Positions 11,685 through 19,961 of a stretch of DNA of 54,156 nt are shown here, piece after piece; positions within the stretch are counted from its first letter, which is position 1, and each line of letters opens with the position of its first letter. This DNA is from Gammaproteobacteria bacterium (GTDB taxonomy: Bacteria; Pseudomonadota; Gammaproteobacteria; Pseudomonadales; Azotimanducaceae). The position numbers and the translations under genes were made by a program. The notes beneath the pieces were generated by a model. That model did no database searches. It worked only from the letters and a program-made list of their open reading frames with translations, and had not been told where the DNA came from. The stretch spans positions 1 through 54,156 of the forward strand of contig JAPPGK010000013.1 in NCBI GenBank assembly GCA_028821405.1. Reading direction: 5' to 3'.

Positions 11685-11801
11685 GGTTTCTCCCGTTGAG
11701 CGGTGATTCTTTTGACCGTGCGCGGACCCGAACGGTCACATGGGCTCGACGTGCCGGACGCAACCCGGTAGAACGGCGGCTTCGCACTCGATGGTAACGT
11801 C

Positions 11802-12680
11802 ATGACGGGGTCAATGCCGATCGCCGATCTTGCCAACCTCGTGCCCAGCGCGGCGGCACAACGCTGCTATCGGCGCCTGGACGCGCACACCCCGGACGAC
11901 TATCGACAGATAGCGGCGCTGCTGGCCGACGATTGGCGTCGTCGAGGGACCCCACGTGCGGGTCTTGGCGGTGGCCAGGGTGCGGGGAAGTCGACCTTGG
12001 GCCGGTTGATCGCCCAGGCGGGATCGATGCTCGGGATCCGCATCGAAGTCCTTTCCATCGACGACTTCTACCTCACCAAGGAACAACGGGTGCAGCTAGC
12101 GGAGGACATCCACCCGCTGCTGGCGACCCGGGGACCGCCGGGAACACACGACGTGGCCGGCCTTCGCACCGCCATCGCCGCGCTCGGTCAACCCGGCGCG
12201 GTCGAGTTGCCGCGCTTCGACAAGGGATTGGACACGCGGTCCGGCTATGCAACGGTGGATGGGGGCGCCGACGTGGTGGTGCTGGAGGGCTGGTGCGTTG
12301 GCGCCCCGGCTGCCCGGGATTCCATCGACGATCCCGTCAATGCGCTGGAGCGCGATCACGACGCCGACGGTCGCTGGCGGTCCTACATCGAGACGGCGCT
12401 TAAGGGGCCATATGCCGAGCTGAACGGCGATCTCGAGTCGATGGTTTTCCTGAACGTGCCGGGCCTGGACGCGGTTCGACGCTGGCGCCTGGAACAGGAA
12501 CGGGATCGACCCCCGGACCAGCGATTGAACGCGGCGGAAGTGAGTCGGTTCGTGGACCACTACGAGCGCGTCACCCGTCGCATGTTGGCTACGATGCCGT
12601 CGAGTGCGGACGTCGTTGTGGACCTCGACGACGATCATCGCGTGACGGGGTTGCGGTTCGCCTCGGCACCCAGGGATTGA
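11802..12680 (+). CDS. D-glycerate 3-kinase-like P-loop kinase
   Basis: P-loop kinase of the phosphoribulokinase/uridine-kinase fold, closest in layout to plant-type D-glycerate 3-kinase (D-glycerate + ATP to 3-phosphoglycerate). 292 residues. Walker A GGGQGAGKST at residues 56-65, then SIDDFYLT (substrate/metal region), RGPPGTHD, the PRFDKG motif, and VVLEGWCVG corresponding to Walker B. All these are shared by glycerate kinase and related ORFs such as yeast Tda10. A second ATG at 11814 could be the start. Whether the substrate is glycerate is an inference from family. Confidence 0.82.
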   Translation: MTGSMPIADLANLVPSAAAQRCYRRLDAHTPDDYRQIAALLADDWRRRGTPRAGLGGGQGAGKSTLGRLIAQAGSMLGIRIEVLSIDDFYLTKEQRVQLAEDIHPLLATRGPPGTHDVAGLRTAIAALGQPGAVELPRFDKGLDTRSGYATVDGGADVVVLEGWCVGAPAARDSIDDPVNALERDHDADGRWRSYIETALKGPYAELNGDLESMVFLNVPGLDAVRRWRLEQERDRPPDQRLNAAEVSRFVDHYERVTRRMLATMPSSADVVVDLDDDHRVTGLRFASAPRD

Positions 12681-12774
12681 TGGGCCTTCTGCACTGGAGG
12701 CGTTGTTCAGACTTCGTTCAGTTCCACCCCCCGATACTCCGTGCGTGTTTTCGCCAACGCCAACGGAGATCGCC

Positions 12775-13287
12775 ATGTGGAAACAGAACCTGTTGCTCGG
12801 TGCCGCCCTGGTGTCTGCCAATACGATGGCCGACGTTCGCTACGCGGACGCCCCGGTCAGAAGCGTCGAACCGATCGTCGAAACCGTGTCCTACGTCGAG
12901 CCCAAGGAGCGCTGCTGGTTTGAGGATGTGCCCGTGTCCACAGTGTCCCATAGCGCGACCACGCCCTTGCTCGGCGCATTGATCGGCGGTGCGATCGGCA
13001 ACGCCGTCGGTCACAAGAAGCGCAACAAACAGGTAGGGGCCGTGGTGGGCGCCCTGATCGGCGGGAGCATCGCGGCAGACATCAGTCGCGAGGAAGGGCG
13101 TCACCGCGTCGCGTCGAGCCGACGCGCACGACGCGAGGTTTGCGAGGTCGTCGACGAGACCAGCTACCGGCGGGAAGTGACCGGCTACCTGGTGACCTAC
13201 GAATACGCCGGACAGACTTACCAGTCCCGCATGCGCAAGCGGCCGGGAGATTACGTTCGCGTCCGGGTGACGGTCGGGCCGGCTTGA
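12775..13287 (+). CDS. Glycine-zipper 2TM domain surface protein
   Basis: Exported protein of 170 residues. The ATG at 12775 has a good ACGGAGA ribosome site and opens a signal peptide (MWKQNLLLGAALVSANTMA); the frame is open 24 codons further upstream, but that part lacks a signal. The centre holds a glycine-zipper pair, LLGALIGGAIGNAVGHKK and VGAVVGALIGGSIAADI, typical of outer-membrane or periplasmic Rickettsia 17-kDa-antigen-like proteins. The C-terminal part has a Tyr-rich beta segment (YLVTYEYAGQTYQSRM). Likely cell-envelope role; exact function unknown. Confidence 0.85.
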   Translation: MWKQNLLLGAALVSANTMADVRYADAPVRSVEPIVETVSYVEPKERCWFEDVPVSTVSHSATTPLLGALIGGAIGNAVGHKKRNKQVGAVVGALIGGSIAADISREEGRHRVASSRRARREVCEVVDETSYRREVTGYLVTYEYAGQTYQSRMRKRPGDYVRVRVTVGPA

Positions 13288-13345
13288 GTCGGGCCGGGGC
13301 ATCGCAGGAGTAGAATGGCGTGGCCGCAGGAGAAGCGGGGTCGAC

Positions 13346-13714
13346 ATGCACAGATACGTCCTTGGCTTGGCGCTCACCTTGGGAACCCTCGGTGGATTCG
13401 CCGGCGAGGCGCCAGAAGAGGCACCCGAACGGGGGGAAGCACCCGCCGAGAGGCGGCCAACGCCGGTGCCTCAACGAGACCGGGAGAACGAGCCAGCGAC
13501 CGCGGAACGTTCGGGGGTCTCGCTCGAGGATGCCACGGCCATTGTCCGCCAGGCCTACGGGGGACGCGTGGTTTCGTCGTCCAAGGCCAATGCGCGGCCT
13601 GCGCCGAGGCGCCCCGAGGAACCCGGCTACCGTGTGCGGGTGGATATCGATGGCCGGGTCAAGACGGTGTTCGTCGATGCTCGGGGCCGTATCCACGAGA
13701 ACGCCGAGTTCTGA
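13346..13714 (+). CDS. Small exported PepSY-domain protein
   Basis: 122 residues: signal peptide (MHRYVLGLALTLGTLGGFAG), a Pro/Glu/Arg-rich linker, then one PepSY-like domain from SLEDATAIVRQAYGGRV to the end (YRVRVDIDGRVKTVFVDARG). PepSY domains are periplasmic and often inhibit or sense peptidases. It ends 27 bases before a response-regulator gene, the usual place for such proteins ahead of PhoP/PhoQ-like pairs, so it probably shares their transcript and may feed into sensing. Confidence 0.8.
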   Translation: MHRYVLGLALTLGTLGGFAGEAPEEAPERGEAPAERRPTPVPQRDRENEPATAERSGVSLEDATAIVRQAYGGRVVSSSKANARPAPRRPEEPGYRVRVDIDGRVKTVFVDARGRIHENAEF

Positions 13715-13741
13715 AGGCAAGTCGAAGGACATCCGAGGGCA

Positions 13742-14428
13742 ATGCGACTCCTGATTGTCGAAGACGAAGTGCTGCTTGCGGCGCAGGTGGACAAATTCCT
13801 GCGCGAGAACGACTTCGTGGTGGACATGGCCAGCGACGGCGAGGAGGGGTTGTACTACGCACGCGAGTACGACTACGACGCCGCCGTCATCGACTTGGGC
13901 TTGCCGAAGCTCACCGGGATCGAGTTGATCACGACCTTGCGCCGCGAACGCAACACGGTGCCGATCCTGATCCTCACCGCTCGCAGCGATTGGCGGGACA
14001 AGGTGGGCGGCCTCGAAGCCGGCGCGGACGACTACCTCACCAAGCCATTCCACATGGAGGAACTCCTCGCTCGAGTGAAGGTGCTGATTCGACGCGCCGC
14101 CGGCTTCGCATCGTCGGTTGTCGAACACGGGCCGATGAGACTCGACACGTCGAGCAAGGAAGTCCGCGTCGAGGGCGCACTGGTGGACCTCACCGCCTTC
14201 GAATACCGTCTCTTGGAATTCCTGGCCTTGAACCCATCCCGCGTGGTGTCCAAGGCCGAGCTTACCGAGCACCTCTACGAACAGGACTTCGACCGCGACA
14301 GCAATGTGATCGAAGTGTTCATCGGGCGATTACGCCGCAAACTGGACCCCGCAGGCAGTCTGAAGCCGATTCGAACCGTCCGCGGCCAGGGATACCGCTT
14401 TGCACTGGCGGCGGATGCGCATCCCTGA
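13742..14428 (+). CDS. OmpR/PhoP-family response regulator
   Basis: DNA-binding response regulator, 228 residues. The receiver domain (about 1-115) has the acidic pair in VEDE, phospho-acceptor Asp51 in AAVIDLGLP, Thr in LILTARS and Lys in LTKPFH. The winged-helix output domain (about 128-224) ends with the typical IRTVRGQGYRF. It is followed by a cognate kinase, so it acts as the output half of that pair. Closest by layout to PhoP; the stimulus is not evident. Confidence 0.92.
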   Translation: MRLLIVEDEVLLAAQVDKFLRENDFVVDMASDGEEGLYYAREYDYDAAVIDLGLPKLTGIELITTLRRERNTVPILILTARSDWRDKVGGLEAGADDYLTKPFHMEELLARVKVLIRRAAGFASSVVEHGPMRLDTSSKEVRVEGALVDLTAFEYRLLEFLALNPSRVVSKAELTEHLYEQDFDRDSNVIEVFIGRLRRKLDPAGSLKPIRTVRGQGYRFALAADAHP

Positions 14429-14521
14429 TCGGGCGAGGCGTTGGTCGCGCGGATTCCGAAGGCTCGCAGCGCAGGGCACGCAGTGGCACCATCCACTGAA
14501 GGGCGCATAGAGCCAGTAGAC

Positions 14522-15913
14522 ATGCCGGACACGAATGCGAGACGGGCTTCGCGGGGCGCGATTCGCCGCGTCCTCGGTCTGCAGGCGCGTTTGCTGTTGA
14601 TTACCGCACTGGTTCTAGGAACCTGTCTCGGCGCGGTGGGATGGGTACTCGATCGTTCGTTCAAGGCCGCGGTGCGTGCGAGCGCGGAAGAACAACTCCG
14701 CGCCGTCGCCTACGGCCTGCTGAGCGCGGCACAGGACGAGGCCAACGAACTCGCGTTCGGTGCCGAACTGGGCGAACCTCGCTTGGCGCGACCGGACTCG
14801 GGGCTCTATGCCTATGTCGAACGCGCGCAGGGCGGGGTCGTCTGGCGTTCGCCGTCCGCCGTGGTCAGCGCTGGCGACATTGGAGAACAGTCGCCTTTGA
14901 GTCAACGCCCCGCCCCGGGCGAGTCGGTTTTCGGGGTCGCCGGCACGAGCGGCCCATCCCGGTTCGTCTTGGCGTACACCGTCATCTGGGAGTCCCTGGG
15001 CGCGGAGTTGACGTTCTGGGTGCTGGCCGACCGGACACCGTTTCGCCGCCAGGTGCTGGAGTTCCGACGCTATACGACCATCGGCTTGTTGAGCGCGGCC
15101 ATCGTCTTCATCGTCATTCAGTTCGGGGCGGTGCGTTGGGGGCTCGCACCGGTGCGGCGGATGGCTTCCCGTTTGCGCGGTCTTGAAGCGGGTACCCGGG
15201 GCGACATCGGCGACGACTACCCGCGCGAGCTGTCCCGGCTTGCGGGCAACGTGAACCGCTTCATCGCCTACGAGGAGGCCAACCGCGAGCGGTATCGACG
15301 CGCCATGGACGACCTGGCGCACAGTCTCAAGACGCCGCTCGCTGTCTTGAAGAACGCCATGCGCGAAGTCAACGGGTCCAGCGCGATGGTCATGAACGAT
15401 CAGATTGAGCGCATGGAGACCACGGTGACCCATCAACTCTCGCGAGCCGCGGCTGTGCGCACGGTCATGCCGGCGAAGGCGGTACCCGTATCGCCCGTTG
15501 TCGCCCGGATCGGCCGGGCGTTGGAACGCGCCTATGCCGAAAAAGCCGTCAGCCTCGAGCTCGTGGAAGCACCGCTCGCCGTGCGGGTGGACGAACGGGA
15601 TCTCCTTGAATTGCTCGGCAACCTCATCGAGAACGCGTTCAAATACACACGCAAGCGGGTGCGGATCTCTGTCGTCGGCACCAGCACCGGGGTGGCAGTC
15701 CAGATCGAGGACGATGGCGAGGGCATCGCGCCCGCCGATCGCCGGCGCGTGCTCCAACGAGGCGCCAGGGCAGACACCGAGAACGCGGGACATGGCCTTG
15801 GCCTGGCCGTTGCCGTGGAACTCGCCGAGGTCTACCAAGGCAACCTGGAACTGGGCGACAGCGAACTCGGCGGCGCGCTCGTGCGGCTGGAATTACCTGG
15901 CGGCGACGCGTAG
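14522..15913 (+). CDS. PhoQ-like sensor histidine kinase
   Basis: Inner-membrane sensor kinase, 463 residues from ATG 14522. An upstream TTG at 14441 in the same frame would add 27 residues but lacks support. Membrane segment 1 at about 23-43, a periplasmic sensor of about 140 residues, membrane segment 2 around GLLSAAIVFIVIQFGAV, then HAMP-like linker. Dimerisation helix with phospho-acceptor His267 in HSLKTPLAVLKNA. ATPase domain with N box LLGNLIENAFKYT, G1 box IEDDGEGI and G2 box GHGLGLAVA. The periplasmic domain carries no signature that names its ligand. Confidence 0.9.
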   Translation: MPDTNARRASRGAIRRVLGLQARLLLITALVLGTCLGAVGWVLDRSFKAAVRASAEEQLRAVAYGLLSAAQDEANELAFGAELGEPRLARPDSGLYAYVERAQGGVVWRSPSAVVSAGDIGEQSPLSQRPAPGESVFGVAGTSGPSRFVLAYTVIWESLGAELTFWVLADRTPFRRQVLEFRRYTTIGLLSAAIVFIVIQFGAVRWGLAPVRRMASRLRGLEAGTRGDIGDDYPRELSRLAGNVNRFIAYEEANRERYRRAMDDLAHSLKTPLAVLKNAMREVNGSSAMVMNDQIERMETTVTHQLSRAAAVRTVMPAKAVPVSPVVARIGRALERAYAEKAVSLELVEAPLAVRVDERDLLELLGNLIENAFKYTRKRVRISVVGTSTGVAVQIEDDGEGIAPADRRRVLQRGARADTENAGHGLGLAVAVELAEVYQGNLELGDSELGGALVRLELPGGDA

Positions 15914-16027
15914 AGGCGAGTTCCCCGCGCCACGCCCTGCGTTCTCGGGCGACCGCGATAGGGACCGTGCGTTGTTCGGGAGACCGCAAGGGTCGCCGGT
16001 ACGTGCCGCGCGTGCTCGGGCGGCGTA

Positions 16028-18394
16028 TCAATCGCCCGGCGCGTCCTCGGCTTGGCGGGCGACGACGATCCGGTCGGCGTCCCTCAGCACTTCCTCCGCA
16101 CGTCTTTCGACGTCCTTGGGCAGCATTCCCAAGGCGTGCAGACGGCGCTCGTAGTCGGCGATCATGTTGCGGTCCAGTGACGGGTCGATTTCCAACCGCC
16201 GTTCCAGCTCGCTGATCAGGGCGTCGGCGTCGGCCATCACCTGGCGGCGTTGCGAATGCCGGTCCAGCACCACGGACCTCGCTTCGAAAACGAGGTCGCA
16301 TTGCTCGCGAAACTGTTTCCAGAGCCTTTGGTCCGCTCGCCTCGGCAGCGGGCCGACCGCCTTCCACTGGCGCTGAAGTCCTTTCATGACCTCCGCCTGG
16401 TCGGTGACGCGCTCACCGGATTCGCGGACCGCGATGGCTTCGGCGACGATTGCCTCTTTCTGTTCGATGTTGCGGTCCCACTCCTGCTTCAGCAGGGCAT
16501 GGATATCACTGGCGAGTTCCTCGAACCGGGTCGTCAGCTGTCGCCCGGCCTTCCGATCCACGGGATGGTAGTGGCGCCACTCGTTGCGTGCCTGGCGAAG
16601 GATCCTCTCCACGCCGCGCCAATCCGCGTGGTCCCAGTCGTTGTTCGCAAGGAACCCTTCAAGGGCCGTGACGATGGCTTGCCGCTGCTCGAGGTTGAAT
16701 GCCCGCCGCTCCGCCTGTTCCTTGAAATAGGCGCGGCAAGGCTCGAACGCCCGCTCCGCGGAGCGATCGAACCGGCGTCGCAGATCCCGGTCCCGACGGG
16801 TGTCCGCTGGACCGAGTTCGTTCCATTGATCGCGCAGCGACTTCACGGCCCGCATCTGCTCGTGTGGCTCGAGGGGATTGTCCGCGAGTTCCTCGACTTG
16901 GTCGCACAGTGCCTCGCGCTGAGGCGCTTGGGCGTAGGTTCGCCACTCGCGCAGCTCGCGCACCCGAGCACCGAGTTCGGCGAGATCGGCGGCAAACGGC
17001 GCCGCCTTCGCACGGGGCAACCCCTTCAGGAGGTCGCGAAGTTGCCGTTCCCGATCCACGGCGTCGTGCACGGACCCGTCTTCGATGAATTGCCGCAACT
17101 CGGCAAGCTTGTCGCCCACCTGTTCGAGCAACGCGTCCGCACGGGTCGCCGACTGTTCGGAAGCGGTCTCGAGGTCGCGATGGCGTTGCTTGAGTGCAGC
17201 GACTTCCTCGAGGTCCGGGGTATCGTCGGGCCAAGCGAAGCGCTCGAGCAGCCGTTCGACATCCTCGCGCTGACGGCGAAGTTCGCGGTTGGCGGATTCG
17301 AGAGTGTCGAAGCGCGGGTGTTCGGGATCGGGGATTTCCCGCACAAGGAGTTCCCTGGCCTTCGGAACGAGGTCCCGGATCCGTTCACGGTCACGGGTTC
17401 GGCTTGCCACCTCGGCCATCGCTTCGCGGAACCGCCCGCTCAGTTCCTCCCCGGGTGGTTTGACGTCCGCCCCGGCATTCCACTGCTCGGCCAGTTCGTC
17501 GACGGCGCGTTTGGTTTCGTCGACGGAAACCCTCTCTTCCTTGCCGGGGTCGAGGGAACCGACGACATCGGCAAGAAGCGCTTCGGTACGGGTGAGCAGC
17601 GCGCCGAAGTCGACCTCCAGTTGGCGCACCTGCACAGATTGTCGACGGGCGGGAAAACGACCGCGGATGGCGTTGAGGTCGCGGGTGACGACATTGAACC
17701 GAGCAAGCTCGCCGTCCGTTTCCTCCATGGCGACGAGGTGGTCGGCCCAGTCTCGCTCGATGGCGTCGCGTCGTGCCTCGTAGTGCGGGTCGTCGTCCTC
17801 GAGAGCCAATGCCGTGGCGAGAATCGTCTCGGTCTGGGTGTCTTCTTCGTTGCGGCGGTGGGAAGCTGCGCGCAACGCCGCCAAACGCTCCCGGGCCACG
17901 CGGTGTACTGACTTGTCCCGTCGTCGTGCGGTTTTTTCGAGTTCGGCCAGCGCGGCGGGTTCCCACGTCGCTTCGACCACCGCGAGTCGGACCGTGGCAC
18001 GCGGATTCTCGGCCAGCGCGGCCGCGAACGTCATGGGCTCGGTGATACGGGGGACGATCGCAAGGGCCGCGTCCGCCGTTTCCGCCGCCGCCAGCGCCGC
18101 TCGTTGGACCTCGGGATGGTCGCGAATGGTCTCCGGCGTGTCGTCGTCGATCACCTCGAGCAGTCGCCCCAGGGCTTCGGCGCCAACGTCGTCGTCGTCC
18201 AAGCCCTCGAAGACGATGTCGGGGCGGTTCAGGCGCTCCAGTGCCTTGAGGCGAACCTCCCGGTCGGAATCGTCACGGAATACGCGGGCAAACGTCGCTT
18301 GTTCCCCATCCCCGAGATCGGCGAGGGCAGCGACCCTGATGGCAGGATCTTCCGAGTCGAGACGCGGTTTGCGACTAAACAGCTTGCGTAACAT
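16028..18394 (-). CDS. DUF349 domain-containing protein
   Basis: Cytoplasmic, highly charged helical protein of 788 residues. Residues 1-200 look like short HEAT-type helical repeats (LADLGDGEQATFARVFRDD and similar). The remainder is predicted coiled coil with at least three DUF349 units recognisable by a Trp in LRDQWNELGP, ARNEWRHYHP and LQRQWKAVGPLP. The family is widespread in Gammaproteobacteria but has no firm function. The ATG at 18394 starts with MLRKLFSRKPR; the frame is open further upstream but that part has no family resemblance. Intact. Confidence 0.85.
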   Translation of the reverse strand: MLRKLFSRKPRLDSEDPAIRVAALADLGDGEQATFARVFRDDSDREVRLKALERLNRPDIVFEGLDDDDVGAEALGRLLEVIDDDTPETIRDHPEVQRAALAAAETADAALAIVPRITEPMTFAAALAENPRATVRLAVVEATWEPAALAELEKTARRRDKSVHRVARERLAALRAASHRRNEEDTQTETILATALALEDDDPHYEARRDAIERDWADHLVAMEETDGELARFNVVTRDLNAIRGRFPARRQSVQVRQLEVDFGALLTRTEALLADVVGSLDPGKEERVSVDETKRAVDELAEQWNAGADVKPPGEELSGRFREAMAEVASRTRDRERIRDLVPKARELLVREIPDPEHPRFDTLESANRELRRQREDVERLLERFAWPDDTPDLEEVAALKQRHRDLETASEQSATRADALLEQVGDKLAELRQFIEDGSVHDAVDRERQLRDLLKGLPRAKAAPFAADLAELGARVRELREWRTYAQAPQREALCDQVEELADNPLEPHEQMRAVKSLRDQWNELGPADTRRDRDLRRRFDRSAERAFEPCRAYFKEQAERRAFNLEQRQAIVTALEGFLANNDWDHADWRGVERILRQARNEWRHYHPVDRKAGRQLTTRFEELASDIHALLKQEWDRNIEQKEAIVAEAIAVRESGERVTDQAEVMKGLQRQWKAVGPLPRRADQRLWKQFREQCDLVFEARSVVLDRHSQRRQVMADADALISELERRLEIDPSLDRNMIADYERRLHALGMLPKDVERRAEEVLRDADRIVVARQAEDAPGD

Positions 18395-18803
18395 GGTGAG
18401 GCTCTCACAACGTGACCCGACATGGTTATTACGCCTCGCGGCGGTCACATGCGGGCGGGCTCGCCCGATCGGGCAAGTCGCGCGTGAGAAAGGGAACGTA
18501 CAGCGGACGGCTCGCGTACTCGCGAGACGCGCTGTCCGGTCTTCCGCAGGTGTCCGCCGTGAAGCGGCTCGGCGCGGCTGGATGGATGCCGGAGAATCGA
18601 CCAGCCGTTGGTCCCTGCAGTCGCTACAGGCGGTGCGCTTTGCGTGAGTATTTTCGCCACGACAACGCTCCTCGATGGGTCCACGAACGCGAACCGCAGC
18701 CGACTCAGGAGCCTGCATTGTGCGACTGACGAGCGCTTGAACGCAAATCGCGTCGGGACGCTGTTAGTCTCATGGCACTGCAACGAGGTCATGAGGAGGC
18801 GCC
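18395..18803. other. 409-base divergent intergenic region
   Basis: Lies between the divergent DUF349 and alpha/beta hydrolase genes and must hold both promoters, but no clear -35/-10 pair was found. A short hairpin (CTCGCG-TACT-CGCGAG, near 18510-18525) is visible. A strong GAGGAGG ribosome site directly precedes the hydrolase GTG start. No coding signal or RNA gene was recognised. Confidence 0.6.
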
Positions 18804-19697
18804 GTGGCGCGCTGGGACAAGGGCGGCGGCGGCGAGATCCCGGACTGGTTCTGGGATGCCGTGGAAACCGAAGCGGAGGAGCACACCGTCGAGGTCGAGG
18901 AATGCGACGTGTTCTACCGCTCTTGGGGGATGCAAGCGAAACAACCCATGCTCCTGATTCACGGCATGAACGCCCATTCCGCCTGGTGGGACTTCATCGC
19001 ACCGCAACTGACCGACGACTACCGCATCGCCGCGATGGATCTCACCGGCATGGGCGACTCGGACTACCGCTACGCCTACGATGCCACGACCTACGCAGCC
19101 GAAATCGTCGGCGTCTGCGACGATGCGGGCTTCGGCAACGAGGTGGTGATCGTCGCCCACAGCTTCGGCGGGGTCATGGCAGCGAAGGCGGCGAACCTAT
19201 TCCCCGACCGTTTCGGTGCGCTGGTACTCGTCGACTCCGGCATTCGCCCGCCCGACGAAGCCGTCCCGGCGGACGCGCCGGTCATGGGTGGCGGCCGCGC
19301 CAAGGTCTACCCCAGCCGCGCAGTCGCCGAGGAACGGTTCCGGCTGTTCCCGCCTCAACCCTGCGCCAACGACTACATCCTGACCTATATCGCCCGTCAC
19401 TCCCTGATGCGCGTCGACGGCGGCTGGGCCTGGAAGTTCGACGAGGAACTGCCACTCACGTTGAAGGGTGGGGAACGGCAGCCGGAGGACTACAGCGGCC
19501 TAACCCTCCCCGTGGGAATCATCTACGGCGAGTTGAGCGAGTCGTGCAAGAAAACCACCGTTGACTACACGGCAGGGCTAATCCCGGGTGAGGTGCCCGT
19601 GATCGAAGTGGCGGATGCGCAACACCATGTTTTTCTGGACCAGCCGTTGGCGTTTGTGGCGGCGTTGCGAAAGTTGGCTGCAGAACTCCGAGTCTAA
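18804..19697 (+). CDS. Alpha/beta hydrolase
   Basis: Cytoplasmic alpha/beta-hydrolase fold enzyme, 297 residues. Oxyanion-hole motif HGMN at 53-56. Nucleophile elbow AHSFGG with Ser120 (the usual first Gly is replaced by Ala). The catalytic His is in DAQHHVFLD near the C-terminus. The third triad residue would fall in the IIYGELSES strand, where an acidic Glu is present. It starts at GTG 18804, six or seven bases after GAGGAGG. Substrate unknown; ester, epoxide or haloalkane chemistry cannot be told apart here. Confidence 0.85.
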   Translation: MARWDKGGGGEIPDWFWDAVETEAEEHTVEVEECDVFYRSWGMQAKQPMLLIHGMNAHSAWWDFIAPQLTDDYRIAAMDLTGMGDSDYRYAYDATTYAAEIVGVCDDAGFGNEVVIVAHSFGGVMAAKAANLFPDRFGALVLVDSGIRPPDEAVPADAPVMGGGRAKVYPSRAVAEERFRLFPPQPCANDYILTYIARHSLMRVDGGWAWKFDEELPLTLKGGERQPEDYSGLTLPVGIIYGELSESCKKTTVDYTAGLIPGEVPVIEVADAQHHVFLDQPLAFVAALRKLAAELRV

Positions 19698-19718
19698 GAA
19701 TTGGTTTGGTGCGCTTGC

Positions 19719-19811
19719 TGCCTGGGGAGGGAATCGAACCCTCACGGCGTTGAGCGAGCAACAGCCGCCGCATTGCGAGTGCGGCGTGTCTACCAAGTTT
19801 CACCACCGGGC
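19719..19811 (-). tRNA. Leucine-type class II tRNA with anticodon CGC, possibly a pseudo-tRNA
   Basis: On the minus strand: a leucine-style D arm (GTG, loop AAACTTGGTAGA, CAC); an anticodon stem CCGCA/TGCGG with loop CTCGCAA, so anticodon CGC; a long variable arm of about 24 bases that folds on itself; and a T arm GAGGG-TTCGATT-CCCTC. The body matches tRNA-Leu(CAA), where the loop would be CTCAAAA. The anticodon reads GCG (Ala). The acceptor stem is poor: the 3' strand CCCAGGC faces only six bases, GCCCGG, with one C-A mismatch, so one base seems to be missing. CCA is not encoded (GCA instead). Either a decaying leucine tRNA or one with altered decoding. Confidence 0.65.
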
Positions 19812-19961
19812 ATTGAAGGCTCCGAATCTCGGACGGGTCCGGGGCCTTCTCTCGATTGCAGCCGCGCCTTACTTTGACAGGCGGCTAAGGGTTGGGTACT
19901 GCTGCTCTCCTTCGTGCCACGGCCAATCGACTGGTAATCGAAGGACTGGCCGGCGCTTTTC

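Noticed and set aside
16250-17911. Long plus-strand open frame opposite the DUF349 gene
   Set aside because: No recognisable domain or ribosome site; DUF349 repeats on the minus strand are clear.
19719-19811. Selenocysteine tRNA
   Set aside because: Long variable arm is present, but the anticodon is CGC not TCA, and the D arm and short acceptor are leucine-like rather than selC-like.
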